A stretch of DNA of 64,000 nucleotides from Zingiber officinale. Its lineage: Eukaryota > Streptophyta > Magnoliopsida > Zingiberales > Zingiberaceae. The stretch lies in assembly GCF_018446385.1 (NCBI RefSeq), contig NC_055987.1, positions 5,046,705 through 5,110,704 of the forward strand, in the 5' to 3' direction. The translations under genes were made by a program, and so were the position numbers. Of this stretch, positions 47,176 through 58,440 are shown piece by piece (the first letter of the stretch is position 1; each line of letters begins with the position of its first letter). The notes beneath the pieces are model-generated. The model searched no databases and was not told the DNA's origin. It worked only from the letters and a program-made list of their open reading frames with translations.

Positions 47176-48297
47176 AAAATCAATGTCAACTAAAAGCCCA
47201 TTAAATTTTTCTGCATAAAAATGCAAAAAAAAAGGATAATAATTTCCACTAATTGATGTTGATTTCCTTCTACAATTTTGGCAAGTGGGAATACAATAAA
47301 TTCTTAAGGAAATGTAAAACCAAATTAAATTTTATAATTGATTAAAATAATTTTTTATTGGAGGTACATCTCAATAATAACAACAACAATAATCACCACC
47401 ACACCAAATTAAAAAATGTGTCATTTGTCAAATATGTAATTAATGAATAGTGTAAAATTAGTTCGGCCAATTAGGCTTCATTTCTAACCATTTATTTTTT
47501 ATCATCTAATTTATTCCTAAATACTCATTTTATGTCAATACTTAATTTATTATCTTGTTAAATACTAAGTCTCATACTTGATTTTTGTAAAATTGAGCTA
47601 GTTTTTCTCATGTTGTTATAATCCAATCAAGGTCAGGTAAGACTTCTTCTATTGATTTAGGTTCAATTTTAAATATTAGAGCTATTATTATATCGGCTTC
47701 TTGTAATGTCTTATTTTTTCTTTCTACTAGTCCATTTTATTGAGGGGTTCTAAGACATAAAAAATTTATGGTGATATCCATTAGTTTGGTAAAATTTGGT
47801 AAACATATAATTTTCAAATTCCTCCTATGATAATTTCTTATTCTATTAATTTTTGTATCTTTTTCATTTTCTATTAATTTATAGAAATTGTTGAAAGTTA
47901 CAAAGGTTTCATTTTTAGTTTTTAAAATTTTACCCATGTAAATCTTGAGTAGTCATTGTTAGTGTTGTTGGACCGGCAAAAGGGGAGATAAATTGCCTTG
48001 AAAATAAATTAAAATAATCTCGAACTAGTTTTAGCAGGGATACAATATTAGTTAAGCAAATATGACATAATAAATAACAACTTTAAAAGAACTAAGTAAG
48101 AGACTAGGATTTTTACTTGGTTATAACCTGGTTATTGTAAATCTAAGGTGGTTGCAAAGCTCCACTAACAGTAGCTCATTTGATAAAGGCGAAGAAGCCT
48201 CTTACACTTTTTTAAAATCTTAGAAAGTTAATAGGAGATTAAAACAGAAATTGTTTAATGTTTACTAGCTCCAGGGGACTTTTATAGCCCCTGGAAA
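47176..48297. repeat. Tandem duplication, unit A (J-protein flank, copia fragment, LTR fragment)
   Basis: It consists of J-protein upstream flank (47176-47460), minus-strand copia integrase-region sequence (47460-47957) and a copia LTR fragment from tgttggaccggc (47966). The next unit begins at about 48298 with the same phrase order (tcaactaagagcacattaaa matching tcaactaaaagcccattaaa). Unit A lacks about 780 bp of copia sequence present in unit B (48816-49595). Confidence 0.75.
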
Positions 48298-49099
48298 AAT
48301 CAACAAAAAAAAATCAAAGTCAACTAAGAGCACATTAAATTTTTCTCCAAAAAAATGCAACAAAAAGGATAATAATTTCCACTAATTGATGTTAATTTCT
48401 TTCTACAGTTTGGCAAGTGGGAATCCAATCAATTCTTAAGGAAATGTAAAACCAAATTAATTTTTATAATTGATTTAAAATATTTTTTTATTGGAGGTCC
48501 ATATCCACAATAACAACAACAATAATGACAACCACACCAAATAAAAAAAAAGTGTCATTTGTCAAATGTGTAATTAATGAAGAGTGTGAAATTAGTTCGG
48601 TCAATCAGGCTTCATATTTAATAACTTTTTTCATCATCTAATTTGTTTCTAAATATCCACTTTATGTCAATAATTGATTTATTATCTTGTTTAGGTACTA
48701 AGTCTCATACTTAGATTTCTGTAAAATTGAGCCAGTTCTTCTTATATTGCTATAATCCAATCAAGGTCAAGTAAGACCTTTTTATTGATTTAGGTTCAAT
48801 TTTAGATATTAAAGCTATTGATTTAGGTTTCTGTATGATGATTGAGTTCTGGCTCCTAGAGTTAGATCACCTAAAATTTGATCTACTGGGTGATTAGATC
48901 TTAATCTAGTTGTTCTTATTTCATAATTAATAATTGGTTCTTCTGTTTCACTTATGGTAGATTGAGGTCTAGGTTCATCACCTTTCAAATTTGTAACACT
49001 TTGTTCATGGTTAATATTGTTAGGTTGATTATTTTTTTCATCAAAGATTAAATTGGTTGTTTCTTCAATTTTTAGGATGCTTTTATTGTAGACTCTATA

Positions 49100-49307
49100 T
49101 GTGGTAAAAGGTGATTGGCTCACCCCCAGCGCCTTCGCCAACCCGCCCCTAGGCCAACACGGAGGAGGTAAATCACGGGTGACTATTAGCCATTAGTGTA
49201 AGTGGTCAAGGCATGGGGGAGAGCATGCTCGAACACGGCAAGTTTCGACCCCAAGACCTCATATGGAAAGACCACATGCTTCAATCATCACACCATCCTG
49301 AGGGGAC
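49100..49307 (+). mobile_element. SINE, copy 2
   Basis: 208 bp, flanked by a perfect 18 bp duplication tttattgtagactctata (49082-49099 and 49308-49325). It is homologous to 29547-29753 throughout (tggtaaaaggtgatt start, gaggggac end). Box A match tagtgtaagtgg and box B-like gtttcgacccc are about 45 nt apart. It inserted inside the copia integrase fragment. The perfect duplication makes it younger than copy 1. Confidence 0.88.
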
Positions 49308-49720
49308 TTTATTGTAGACTCTATAGGCCCTACTAGTTGTGGAATACCCTAGGAAAATACTAGCTATTGATTTGGATGTAAATTTACCTAAGTAATCTTT
49401 AGTGTTTAATATGTGTACTTTACGCTCAAATACTTTTAAATAACTTAAGTTCGGTATTTTATTATAATATATTTCATAAGGGGTTTTATTATAAAATTTA
49501 TTGAGTAAAATTCTATTTTGAATATAATATGTAGTGTTTATTGCTTCTGTCCAAAATTGATTACTTAAGTTATATCCATTCAATATGGTTCTAGCGTCTT
49601 CTTGTAATGTCCTATTTTTTTATTTCCACTAGTCCATTTTATTGAGGGGTTCTAAGACATGAAAATTCATGGTGATATTCATTAGTTTGGTAAAATTCGG
49701 TAAACCTATGGTTTTCAAAT

Positions 49721-49743
49721 CCCCCCCCCCCCCCCCCCCCCCC
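49721..49743. repeat. Poly-C run of 23
   Basis: 23 consecutive C bases where the paralogous unit A reads ttcctcctatg (about 47815-47826). It lies in decayed copia sequence. It may be real expansion or a sequencing/assembly artefact. Confidence 0.9.
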
Positions 49744-49881
49744 ACGATCACTTCTTATTCTTTTAATTTTTATATTTTTTCATTTCTATTAATTTATAAA
49801 AATTGTTGAAAGTTTCAAAGGTTTCATTTTTAGTTTTTAAAAATTTTACCCATGTAAATCTTGAGTAGTCATTGTTAGTGT

Positions 49882-50762
49882 TGTTGGACTGGCAAAAGGG
49901 GAAGTAAATTGCTTGAAAATAAATTAGAATAATCTCGAGCTAGTTTTAGCAGGGATACAATATTAGTTAACCAAATATGACATAATAAATAACAACTTTA
50001 AAAGAACTAAGTAAGAGACTAGGATTTTTTACTTGGTTACAACCTAGTGGTTGTTAATACAAGGCGGTTGCAAAACTCCACTAAAAGTATCTCCTTTGAT
50101 AAAGATGAAGAAACCTCTTACACTCTTTTAAAAGCTCAAAAAGTTAGTAGGAGATTAATATAGATAGTTGTTTAATATTTACTAGCTTCAAGGGACTTTT
50201 TATAGTCCCTGAAAAACTCTATCCAAAGCTGGAAGATGCTTTCAATAGGGTTTAAGGCGCCTTCAATAAGTGAAATCTTATCGCCGAAGATAAAACTTTA
50301 TCTTTAGCTAACGGTCACTGGAAGATGCCTTCAACATGCTGGAAGACTTCAACATTGTTCATCGAAGGCGCATTCGATACTATTCATTGAAGGCACCTTC
50401 TATGAGGCAAATTAGTTCTTTAGCTGATCTCTTCGTATGGGTGATGCTCCGACTAACTAGAGTTGAGCTCACCCGAATTCAATTCCGACCTTCTCCTCGA
50501 ACAAGCTTCCTCCCCGACTTCTCGTCTCTCAAACGTTGTGCACGTCTTTCTCATCCATCGGCGTACTCTTCCGTAGCACCTTATCCCTTAGATGCATCGA
50601 GTCCGTCGACTTCTTTCTTGTGACATCCTTCTTACTAGCTACGTTTTTCGCTTGACTTCTTATATTCCTAAGCTTCTGCACTCTTAGACACAATACATTA
50701 AAGACAAACAGAACCTAACTTGACTTTATTGATCACATTAAAATCAACGTGGGGTATTTACA
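49882..50762 (-). repeat. 3' LTR of the minus-strand gag-only copia
   Basis: 881 bp. On the minus strand it starts tgtaaataccccacg and ends ccagtccaaca. Shared blocks with the plus-strand family member include gaaggcgccttc-type repeats (50240-50400). Confidence 0.82.
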
Positions 50763-52289
50763 ATCTCCCTCTTTTTGATATGCATCAATCCGAGTTAACT
50801 TAAGATTAAACTAACATGAATTAAAGTATAACAACCAAAATTGCAACAAATATATCATATTATTGCAAATATGAAATGTACTAAAATTAATGTAATTTAA
50901 AATAAATGCAATAAAACCTCCCCCTAAACTCAACATCTATGTATTCTCCCCCTTTGATCATATCAAAACAATAACTAGGGAAAATAATAAAATAGTAGAA
51001 AAAAGTTGATTTTTTTGCTAGGGGTTTAAAAATAATATTCCATGTAATTTGTATTTTCATTGAAATTATTTTACTGAGAAATTAATTTTTAAGAATTAAG
51101 TTTCAAATTTCTCAAATTTAATTTTAAAAATTACTCTAACATTTTGACAAATAATGAAAATTTTTGTCAATGTCAAAGATAAGGTTTCTAATTAGTACAA
51201 AATCTTTCATAAGCTCTTGATTTGTTTTATTTTCAAAATTAATACTTTGAGATAGACATGTATTTTTTTGAAAATATAATGATTACAAATAGAAAAATTA
51301 TGGTATTTTTTCTAAGTATATAAAATATGATGTTTATCTTTAGAAAAATTAAATTTTATAGAAATAAAGACTTAATAATTTTTAATAATAAAAATATTAT
51401 TTTCTGTAAAAAATTTAAAATAATTTAGATAATGATAAAAAAATCTCAAAAAAATTTGTTGTGATAGGCAACATCATGTTTTACAGAAATAAATTTTTCC
51501 AAAAAAATTGATATGCGAAACATTTTTTAATTTTAACAATATAAATTTTATTAAAAAATTCAAAACAAATAATATAACAGTCAAATATTTTTAAATAATT
51601 TTTTGTTAGTAGATCAAATCATCAAATAGCATGGTAAAAATTTTCAAGTCGAAATATGAATACTAAGCATGCTAAATAATGAATTTGTTTAAGCAATATG
51701 GAAGATAAAATATATTAAATTTTAAAGCATATATAAAATTAATTTAAATTATACTAAGCATGTCCGATATAAATTTTTACTTATTAGATTTATCAAATAA
51801 TTTTTAGGAATATAAGTTCCGACTATTTTTATAATTTGACGCTTGTAAAATTATAAATACTAGTTAAGCCTACTGTTATATCTAACATTTGAATATCGAA
51901 AGGTATTTGAGCATGCAGAATTTTGTTTAAGCAATTCTACTTTTTCTTTTAATTTTTTATTTTCATTTTTGATTTTATCAAACAATTCTAGTGGACATGC
52001 ATTAGCTAATTTTCTTTTCAAATCAACAATTTCCCTTTTTAATTTATTATTCTTAAATTTTAGCTTATAAGGATTTAGACATTAATGTTATTCTAGAATA
52101 AAGTTGATTATGAGGTAAAAGGTATACCTCACTTATCATATCATGTTCGAAGTTGGATGCTCTCCCTTCGTTGCTTCTTTCCTCAAATGTAGCTTCTCCT
52201 TCATCAATATTTTCCTCTTGGTGACTTGCCATGAGTGTTAGTCCGACATACTCCTCCAATTTGTACTCTGATGATGACTCGTCTCATGT
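50763..52289 (-). other. AT-rich non-coding interior of the minus-strand copia
   Basis: About 1.5 kb without a coding frame, corresponding to 40125-41353 of the sister element. The frame at 52259-52065 (minus, acidic: NIDEGEATFEERSNEGRAS) matches the acidic gag tail. Confidence 0.65.
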
Positions 52290-53900
52290 TGCCTTCAGAT
52301 TTTTATGCTTCAGTTTGCTTGGCCCTTTGTTTTTCTCCTTTTTTTAGTTTCGGACAATCATCCTTGATGTGTCATTCTTCTTGATAGTTATAGCATCTTA
52401 CTTTCCATTTTCTTGGAGCAAACTTCTTGGCTTGCGACTTGTTAAATTTGTTAGATTTAAAATACTTAGAGTGTGTTTGGTTAGGGGTTATCTTTGATAA
52501 CCTTGATTATCCATCATCCAAGTTTATCAACGAAAACAATATTTGATTTAGGTAATCGATAATTCTGAGTAATATTCCATGCCCGATGCGTCAACAAAAC
52601 GACATGCAATTCGGGATCGGAAAATCTCAAAAAATTGAAGTTTTTCTTGATTTTGGAGTTAATTATTTTTTTACCAAAAATATCCTTCGATAAGAGAAAA
52701 ATATTTTTTAAAAAAGAAAAACATAAAGAAATAAATGAAAAACATTGAAAAAAACTTTAGAAAATAAAAAAGATGTAAAAAATAAAAAAAATGTAAAAAA
52801 ATAGAAAAAGCTTTAAAAAATAAAAAATAAAAAATAATTTTAAAAAAAATATATTAAAAAAATAAAAAACCATAAAAAATGGAAATAAAATAAAAATAAT
52901 AAAAAATAATATTATTATTATGTATGGTTGGTTTTGTAACTGAGGGTAATATAGTAAAATATTAAACTAGGTTATTCATTAAACCTACAAACAAATAAGT
53001 TTTTGTTGTATTACTTAGGTTGAACCAAACAACATTTGATTATATTTTATTTCCCCTAACTTTGATTATGTGATTACCTGGTAATCACATAACTAAGGTT
53101 ATACATGATAACTTAAACCAAATGCACCCTTAGAGAATTTTCTTACCATGAAGGCTACTTCATCTTCGTCAATCGATGAGTCTGAATCCGGTCCGCTGGC
53201 TCTTCTAGGCTTGCATTACTAGATTCTGATTTGACCCTTTTTTTTGTCTTGCATATCGAGACTCATGTAATTTGAAAGTAGAAAAAAGATTTTATAGTAT
53301 ACTTACCTTGAGGTCTCTGGAGATATACTAGGAGTCTACTATAGATGTACATTCCGGTGATCTCCGGAATGCACTTAAAGCATACCTTTTCGAGTCCCTA
53401 TTAGTTATCATTTCTACGAGGTTCGTTAATCGGGTGATTACCTCCTTGATTCTTCCGTGTAGATGAGCAACCATTTCACCTTCTTCCATTCGGAGGTTGC
53501 TAATTTGGTTCCGGAGTAGGTCCCGTCTTGCGATCTTTACTTCAGGTGTTCCTTCATGTAGCACTAGAAATTTCTCCCTGCAAAGTTCTTTTGCTAATTC
53601 GTAAGTTCCAATTCGACTAACTTCTTGGGGTTAAAGTACACTTAGCAGGTGGAACTCGGCTCATCCGTTCGCTATGAAGTCGGCTTGTTCTTTTTTGATC
53701 CATTAGTATTCCTATTTTTCATCTTCTTATTGGTCCTTAGGGGCTATAAAACCATATTTAATTATTAAAAATAATTCAAAATATATTTTAAAAAATACCT
53801 CCATGTGTTTCTTTCATATTGCGAACTCCCGCTCGAACTTAGGTGGGTAGATGCTGGGTCCAACCATCGTCTTTGTGCTTTAGTCGACGGTTAGTCCTTC
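52290..53900 (-). pseudogene. gag: Decayed copia gag, interrupted by a MITE
   Basis: The open piece 53564-53328 reads HEGTPEVKIARRDLLRNQIS and LHGRIKEVITRLTNLVEMIT, a gag core. The zinc-knuckle region near 52400-52355 is degraded: one Cys has become Tyr and a stop lies inside it. The MITE at 52469-53129 splits the C-terminal part. Confidence 0.75.
52469..53129. mobile_element. Tourist-like MITE, 661 bp
   Basis: TIRs are gagtgtgtttggtt on the left and aaccaaatgcaccc on the right, flanked by TTA (52466-52468 and 53130-53132). GGGTGTGTTTGGTT-type ends and TTA duplications are typical of Tourist/PIF-Harbinger MITEs. The centre (52660-52920) is an A-rich, AAAAATAAAA-type tract. It inserted in the copia gag. 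Confidence 0.85.
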
Positions 53901-53935
53901 TGAGACGATTGAGCTCTGATACCACTTATTGGTAT

Positions 53936-54331
53936 TGTTAGATCGACAAGAGGGGGTGAATTACCCTGAAAATAAATTAGAATAATCACGAGCTAAGTTT
54001 AGCAGGGATACAATATTAGTTAACCAAAATGACATAATAAATAATAACTTAAAAAGAACTAAGTAAGAGACTAGGATTTTTTTACTTGATTATAACCTAG
54101 GTGGTTGTTAATTCAAGGTGGTTGCAGAACTCCACTAATAGTATCTCATTTGATGAAGGAGGAGAAGTCTCTTACACTCTTTGAAAAGCTTAGAAAGTTA
54201 CTAGGAGATTAATACATAAGTTATCTAATATTTCCTATCTCTAGGGGTCTTTTTATTGCCCCTGGAAACTCTATCCGAAGCTAGAAGTCGCCTTTAATAG
54301 GGTTCAAGGCGCCTTCAATCAGTGAAATCAT
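53936..54331 (-). repeat. 5' LTR fragment of the minus-strand copia
   Basis: It starts (plus strand) tgttagatcgacaagagggg next to the primer-binding site and matches 49882-50270, then breaks off at about 54331 (cagtgaaatca). Confidence 0.75.
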
Positions 54332-54639
54332 TTATAATAAAATTTGTGTATGCAAGAAAATATATTACAGAGACCTCCCACTTGTTGTGAGATATTTACC
54401 AAGACACACTAAAAAAAGAATGATACATTTATCGATCCTCAATTAAAGACTATAAATGTAAGAATATAAACTTTATTATCATTCCTAATTAACAATGACT
54501 ACCTTTATTAATGGTATATTAAATACTAATATATATCTTTTTGTTTTCCATAGGATGAAATGATTAATAGAGTTGCACAAGTGCCTCAGTATGCTATAGA
54601 GAGAGAGAGAAGTTACAAACTCTATCCACCGATGTTGTA
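54332..54639. other. AT-rich spacer
   Basis: About 300 bp with no gene. A short (AG)n tract at 54597-54611. It may be intron or flank of the transposase remnant that follows. Confidence 0.4.
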
Positions 54640-54915
54640 AATGAAATTTATTTTGATGTTGTCATTGGAACAAAAAAAACTCCCTCTACGGCCTTGGCTC
54701 CTAGGTAAAAGTCACTTATGAGCGTGTGAGGGATCCAAGGGGTCGTCATCCTGGTTTTTCATCATCTACTGAAGTGGAATCCTTAAGGAAAGAAAATCAA
54801 GAATTGAAGGATCAGATGATGACAGTAGAGGCGTTGATTGATGATCGGGTGTAGACGACAGTAGAGAAACATATGCATGAATTCTTTGCTCGCTTTTCAT
54901 TAATGAGTCATTCTG
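54640..54915 (+). pseudogene. CACTA (Ptta/En-Spm-type) transposase C-terminal remnant
   Basis: Decayed plus-strand frame: RVRDPRGRHPGFSSSTEVES then LRKENQELKDQMMTVEAL (about 54725-54832), followed by a stop and HMHEFFARFSLMSHS. The RGxxPGFSSSTEVESLRKEN phrase with a coiled coil is what I know from the C-terminus of plant Ptta/En-Spm transposases. The LTR element at 54916 interrupts it, and the frame continues beyond 60506 for a few residues before stopping. Confidence 0.55.
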
Positions 54916-56179
54916 TGATCCTGTCGGGAAGCTGAGAAGATGAACCTGTTGGAATGACGTGTTTGGAATGTTGACCGCACCTCCATGACCCGGATGGTGA
55001 GCTATCTTCTGTGTTGACCAAGTCATCGGAAGACCTCCGATTAACGCTACCTGCAGCCAGCGACCGGGTCGCCCCGGTCTTTGGTACCCCGATGCTCGAG
55101 GCGGGTCCCATGAATATATAAGCAACCGAATAGTGATACCACAACTAAATAAGTACAAGACGAGTACGGTGACGTACCCTGACCCCGGGGGGCGCCCTCG
55201 GATAGATCGGTGAGCTAATTGTGCTGCTGATCAAGTCGTCGCGACCCTGAAGGATAGATGAATGTGTAAGCTGGGGAGTTGGATCTGCCCGCCGGGAGCC
55301 GAACGTGACCTAGATCCGGCGAATAACAGGCCGACTGAGAGATAATATCGACACGCCGGCGGAGAGATGACGTCGGCACGCAAGCCGGGATATAATATCG
55401 GCACGCAGGCAGAACACACCACAACGGCGCGTAAGCCGAAATACAACGGTGGCTCGCAGGCCAACACAACACCAAAAACGCTAGTCGGCGTGGATCGAAG
55501 GATGACCACAGTTGTGCAATCAGTGGTGGTCATGGATCGGCCAATGGATGCCACCGGATGCAATAGCGTCCGACTCCGGATGAAGGCGGCGAGAGGGGCT
55601 CAGATCTGTCTGGCATGCGTGAGAAAAGGAAGAGGACTGCAGACCTTAGATCGAGCCAGCGTCAGAAGCGGCAACAGTGCGTCGGTGCCAAAGACGACGA
55701 AGAGGGGCGTCGGCCTCGGAGAAGAGGGGAGGTGGCGGTTGGAGGTTGCTAACGGAGCTCAGTCGGAGCTTCTAAATGAAAGCAATAGCCAAAATGGGGT
55801 GTGGTCTACATAAGCAGCAGAGTCAAAGAATGAGAGGAGAGGAGCGACCGACGGTCGGCGCTGGCGAGGAGAGGGGCGGTCGACGGTCGACGTGAGGCGC
55901 TCGGAGGAGTCAAGGCCGCTCCAATGGCGGCGGCGGCGATGAAGCCCAACCTCTCTTCCTGTTGGCGGCGTTCGGGTGTAGGCTGGAGGAAAGGAGGGAG
56001 AGGAGCGGTCGGCGGCCGGCGTCGGCGCTGGTGAGGAGGGAGGAAGGAGCTCCTCTTGGTGGCGGACCAAAAATGTGTGCCCCCTCCCCTCCGCGTGAAC
56101 AGTGCTACCCCTTAAAACCAAAACCTAATTGCTCTCAAATGTCCAAAATCCCCTCCCCTCTTATCTCTTCACCGTATCA
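54916..56179 (-). repeat. 3' LTR of the array-filled element
   Basis: 1264 bp, GC-rich. A minus-strand TATA-like sequence (gcttatatattc, about 55113-55124) lies about 200 bp before the LTR end. Open frames here (55367-55813 plus, 56121-55759 minus) recur in the other LTR with shifts and are by-products. Confidence 0.85.
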
Positions 56180-57055
56180 CAAGCCTCCATCTCAAGTCTA
56201 GTCGAAGGAGGTGCAAGTCTGACTGACTAGACAGTCTATCACAAAAGGCTGACCCACTCTCGATAACCGAATCAAATCGCTGAATCCATAGTGTACTGCC
56301 ACGTACGCGATCGCTATAGTAATGGTGTCGCATGAGATGGTAACGGTGCCGAGCAGACTACGAAAAATAGTACCAAGCCAATAGTCGGATAGATGCAGAG
56401 CAGGTGGCAAAATGAGCAACGAGGAAAATGCTAGTCGACCGAGCGACAAACAGGATGATGAGTAGACCGAGTGGACGAGACCATCGAGCGCACGACCACG
56501 AAGATGTCTGCCAATCAACCATAAGATGTTGACCATACCACCGAGAGAATGTCGAGCGTTTAACCGAGTTGTTCAAATGTATGGTCGAGCGTTATCGGTC
56601 GGACGACTACGAGAGTGCCAAACAAGCGGCCCGGAGAATGCCGACAGGGCGACCGTAAAATGCCGATCGGATTGCTGTAAAATGCGACCAGGAGATCAAA
56701 GTGTCAACCGAGCGATGAAACATAGTGCCGAGCGGTTGTCAGGCAAGCTCTCGGCCGAACGCTAAGTGAGCGCATAGGCGAATACCGAGCGAGCGATGAA
56801 TCAACGTGGGGTAGGAGTGGAGCCCAAAAACTGAGCGGGAGCATAGCCCGTGAAAGTGAGTGCGCATAGACGAAAGTCATGAGCCAAATGGGTGCATCGC
56901 ACGTGAACTGAACTGGAGTGTAGCCCGTGAGTCGAAGGCGCATGGAAGCAAAATTCGTGAGCTGAACGGGCGCATCGCACGCGAAATCGAATGCGCACGG
57001 AAACGAAAGTCGTGAGCCGAACGGGCGCAGAGCCTATGAGATATTATGGCCCGAA
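56180..57055 (-). other. Array-filled element, interior next to the 3' LTR
   Basis: The first 40 bp resemble the polypurine-tract neighbourhood of the Tat element. From about 56560 to 57040 there are degenerate repeats: gccgagcg-type motifs, then gagcatagcccgtgaaagtga / gaacgggcgcatcgcac-type units. No coding frame. Confidence 0.6.
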
Positions 57056-58062
57056 ACCAACGGAGATACTCTCGTTCACGACCATTGGAGATAGCTCGAC
57101 CCCGAACGGGGGAGATAAGCTGCTCTGATGCTCCGTGACCAATGAAGACCTCTCGACCCCGGACGGGGGAGATAAGAGATTCAATGAGCTGGTCTGAGAC
57201 CAGTGAAGATCACTCGACCCCGAAGGGGGAGATAAGGAAATATGATATTCTGGTCCGAGACCAGTGAAGATCACTTGACCCCGAACGGGGGAGATAAAAT
57301 ATCTGATATGCTGGTTCGCGACCAGTGAAGATCGCTCGACCCCGAACGGGGGAGATAAGGAAATATGATATGCTGGTCCGATATGTGACAATTGCTTGAC
57401 CCCGAATGGGGGAGATAGAAGATCCGCTGGTGGCAATCGCTCGACTCCGAACGGGGGAGATAGAAGATCCGATGGTGACAATCGCTTGACCCCGAACGGG
57501 GGAGATAGAAGATCCGATATGATGATTGCTCGACCCCGAACGGGGGAGATAGAAGATCCGATGGTGACAATCGCTCGACCCCGAACGGGGGAAATAGAAG
57601 ATCCGATATGACGATCGCTCGACCCCGAACGAGGGAGATAGAAGATCCGATAATGACAATCGCTCGACCCAGAACGGGAGAGATAGAAGATCCGATAGTG
57701 ACAATCGCTCGACCCCGAACGGGGGAGATAGAAGATCCGATATGACGATCGCTCGACCCCGAACGGGGGAGATAGAAGATCTGATATGACGATCACTCGA
57801 CCCCGAACGGGGGAGATAGAAGATCCAATGATGACAATCGCTCGACCCCGAACGAGGGAGATAGAAGATCCGATATGACGATCGCTCAACCCCGAACGGG
57901 GGAGATAGAAGATCCGATGGTAACAATCGCTCGACCCCGAACGGGGGAGATAGAAGATCCGATGGTGACAATCGCTCGATCCCAAACGGGGGAGATAGAA
58001 TATTTGATAAGTTGGTCTGAGACCAGTGAAGACCACTCAATCCCGAACGGGAGATACATGCT
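57056..58062 (-). repeat. Tandem array A, 44-45 bp units, about 22 copies
   Basis: Typical unit on the plus strand: tgacaatcgctcgaccccga then acgggggagatagaagatcc then gatgg. The region 57390-57990 is very regular; 57060-57390 has longer or degenerate units (gctggtccgagaccagtgaa). It gives long frames on the minus strand (57044-58036) only because the unit lacks stops. Confidence 0.93.
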
Positions 58063-58089
58063 CTGATAAGCTAGTCGGTGAAGGCACAG

Positions 58090-58440
58090 ATTTAAGGTCG
58101 TCGCTCGACCGTCGGTGGAGACCTGGATTTAACGTCGCTGCTCGACAGTCTTCAAGGCAGGGTTTTATAGTCGTCTCTTCGACTCTGGGGTTTAACGTTG
58201 CCGCTCGATGGTCTTCAAGGCGGGGTTTTTATAGTCGTCGTTTCGACTCTAGGGTTTAACGTCGCCGCTCGACGGTCTTCAAGGCGGGGTTTTTATAGTC
58301 GTCGCTTCGACTCTAAGGTTTAACGTCGCCACTCGACAGTCTTCAAGGTGGGGTTTTTATAGTCGCTGCTTCAACTTTAGGGTTTAACGTCGCCGCTCGA
58401 TGGTCTTCAAGGCGGGGTTTTTATAATCACCGCTTCGACT
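58090..58440 (-). repeat. Tandem array B, about 64 bp units, about 5 copies
   Basis: Unit: aacgtcgccgctcgacggtc then ttcaaggcggggtttttata then gtcgtcgcttcgactctagg then gttt. Copies are regular from about 58190 to 58440. Confidence 0.93.

Larger units (their letters stand above)
48600..49881 (-). pseudogene. pol: Ty1/copia integrase-region fragment, minus strand
   Basis: The open piece 49583-49281 reads NQFWTEAINTTYYIQNRILL, YNKTPYEIYYNKIPNLSYLK and STTSRAYRVYN, the C-terminal part of a copia integrase. The piece 49141-48815 holds the linker towards RT (TTRLRSNHPVDQILGD). RT itself is absent. The SINE at 49100-49307 separates the two. The upstream integrase core lies in decayed form at 49590-49880. 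Confidence 0.8.
48298..50220. repeat. Tandem duplication, unit B
   Basis: It repeats the content of unit A in the same order: flank 48298-48600, copia fragment 48600-49881, LTR from 49882. It holds the longer copia fragment with a SINE and continues into the complete LTR of the minus-strand element. That LTR insertion therefore predates the duplication. Confidence 0.75.
49882..54331 (-). mobile_element. Gag-only Ty1/copia element, minus strand
   Basis: The left (3') LTR is 49882-50762, then a purine tract (minus strand tcaaaaagagggagat), an AT-rich interior, decayed gag at 53900-52290, a primer-binding site at 53924-53913, and the right (5') LTR from 53936, truncated at about 54331. It is the same family as 36442-41854 and likewise has no pol. 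Because the right LTR is cut, no TSD can be read. Confidence 0.82.

Noticed and set aside
55367-55813. 148-codon frame in the LTR of the array-filled element
   Set aside because: The matching LTR (from 59721) breaks the frame with indels and no motif is recognisable.
57044-58036. 330-codon open frame on the minus strand (IFYLPRSGSSD repeats)
   Set aside because: It is a translation of tandem array A. Several frames are open at once and the peptide repeats with the DNA monomer; there is no start context or domain.
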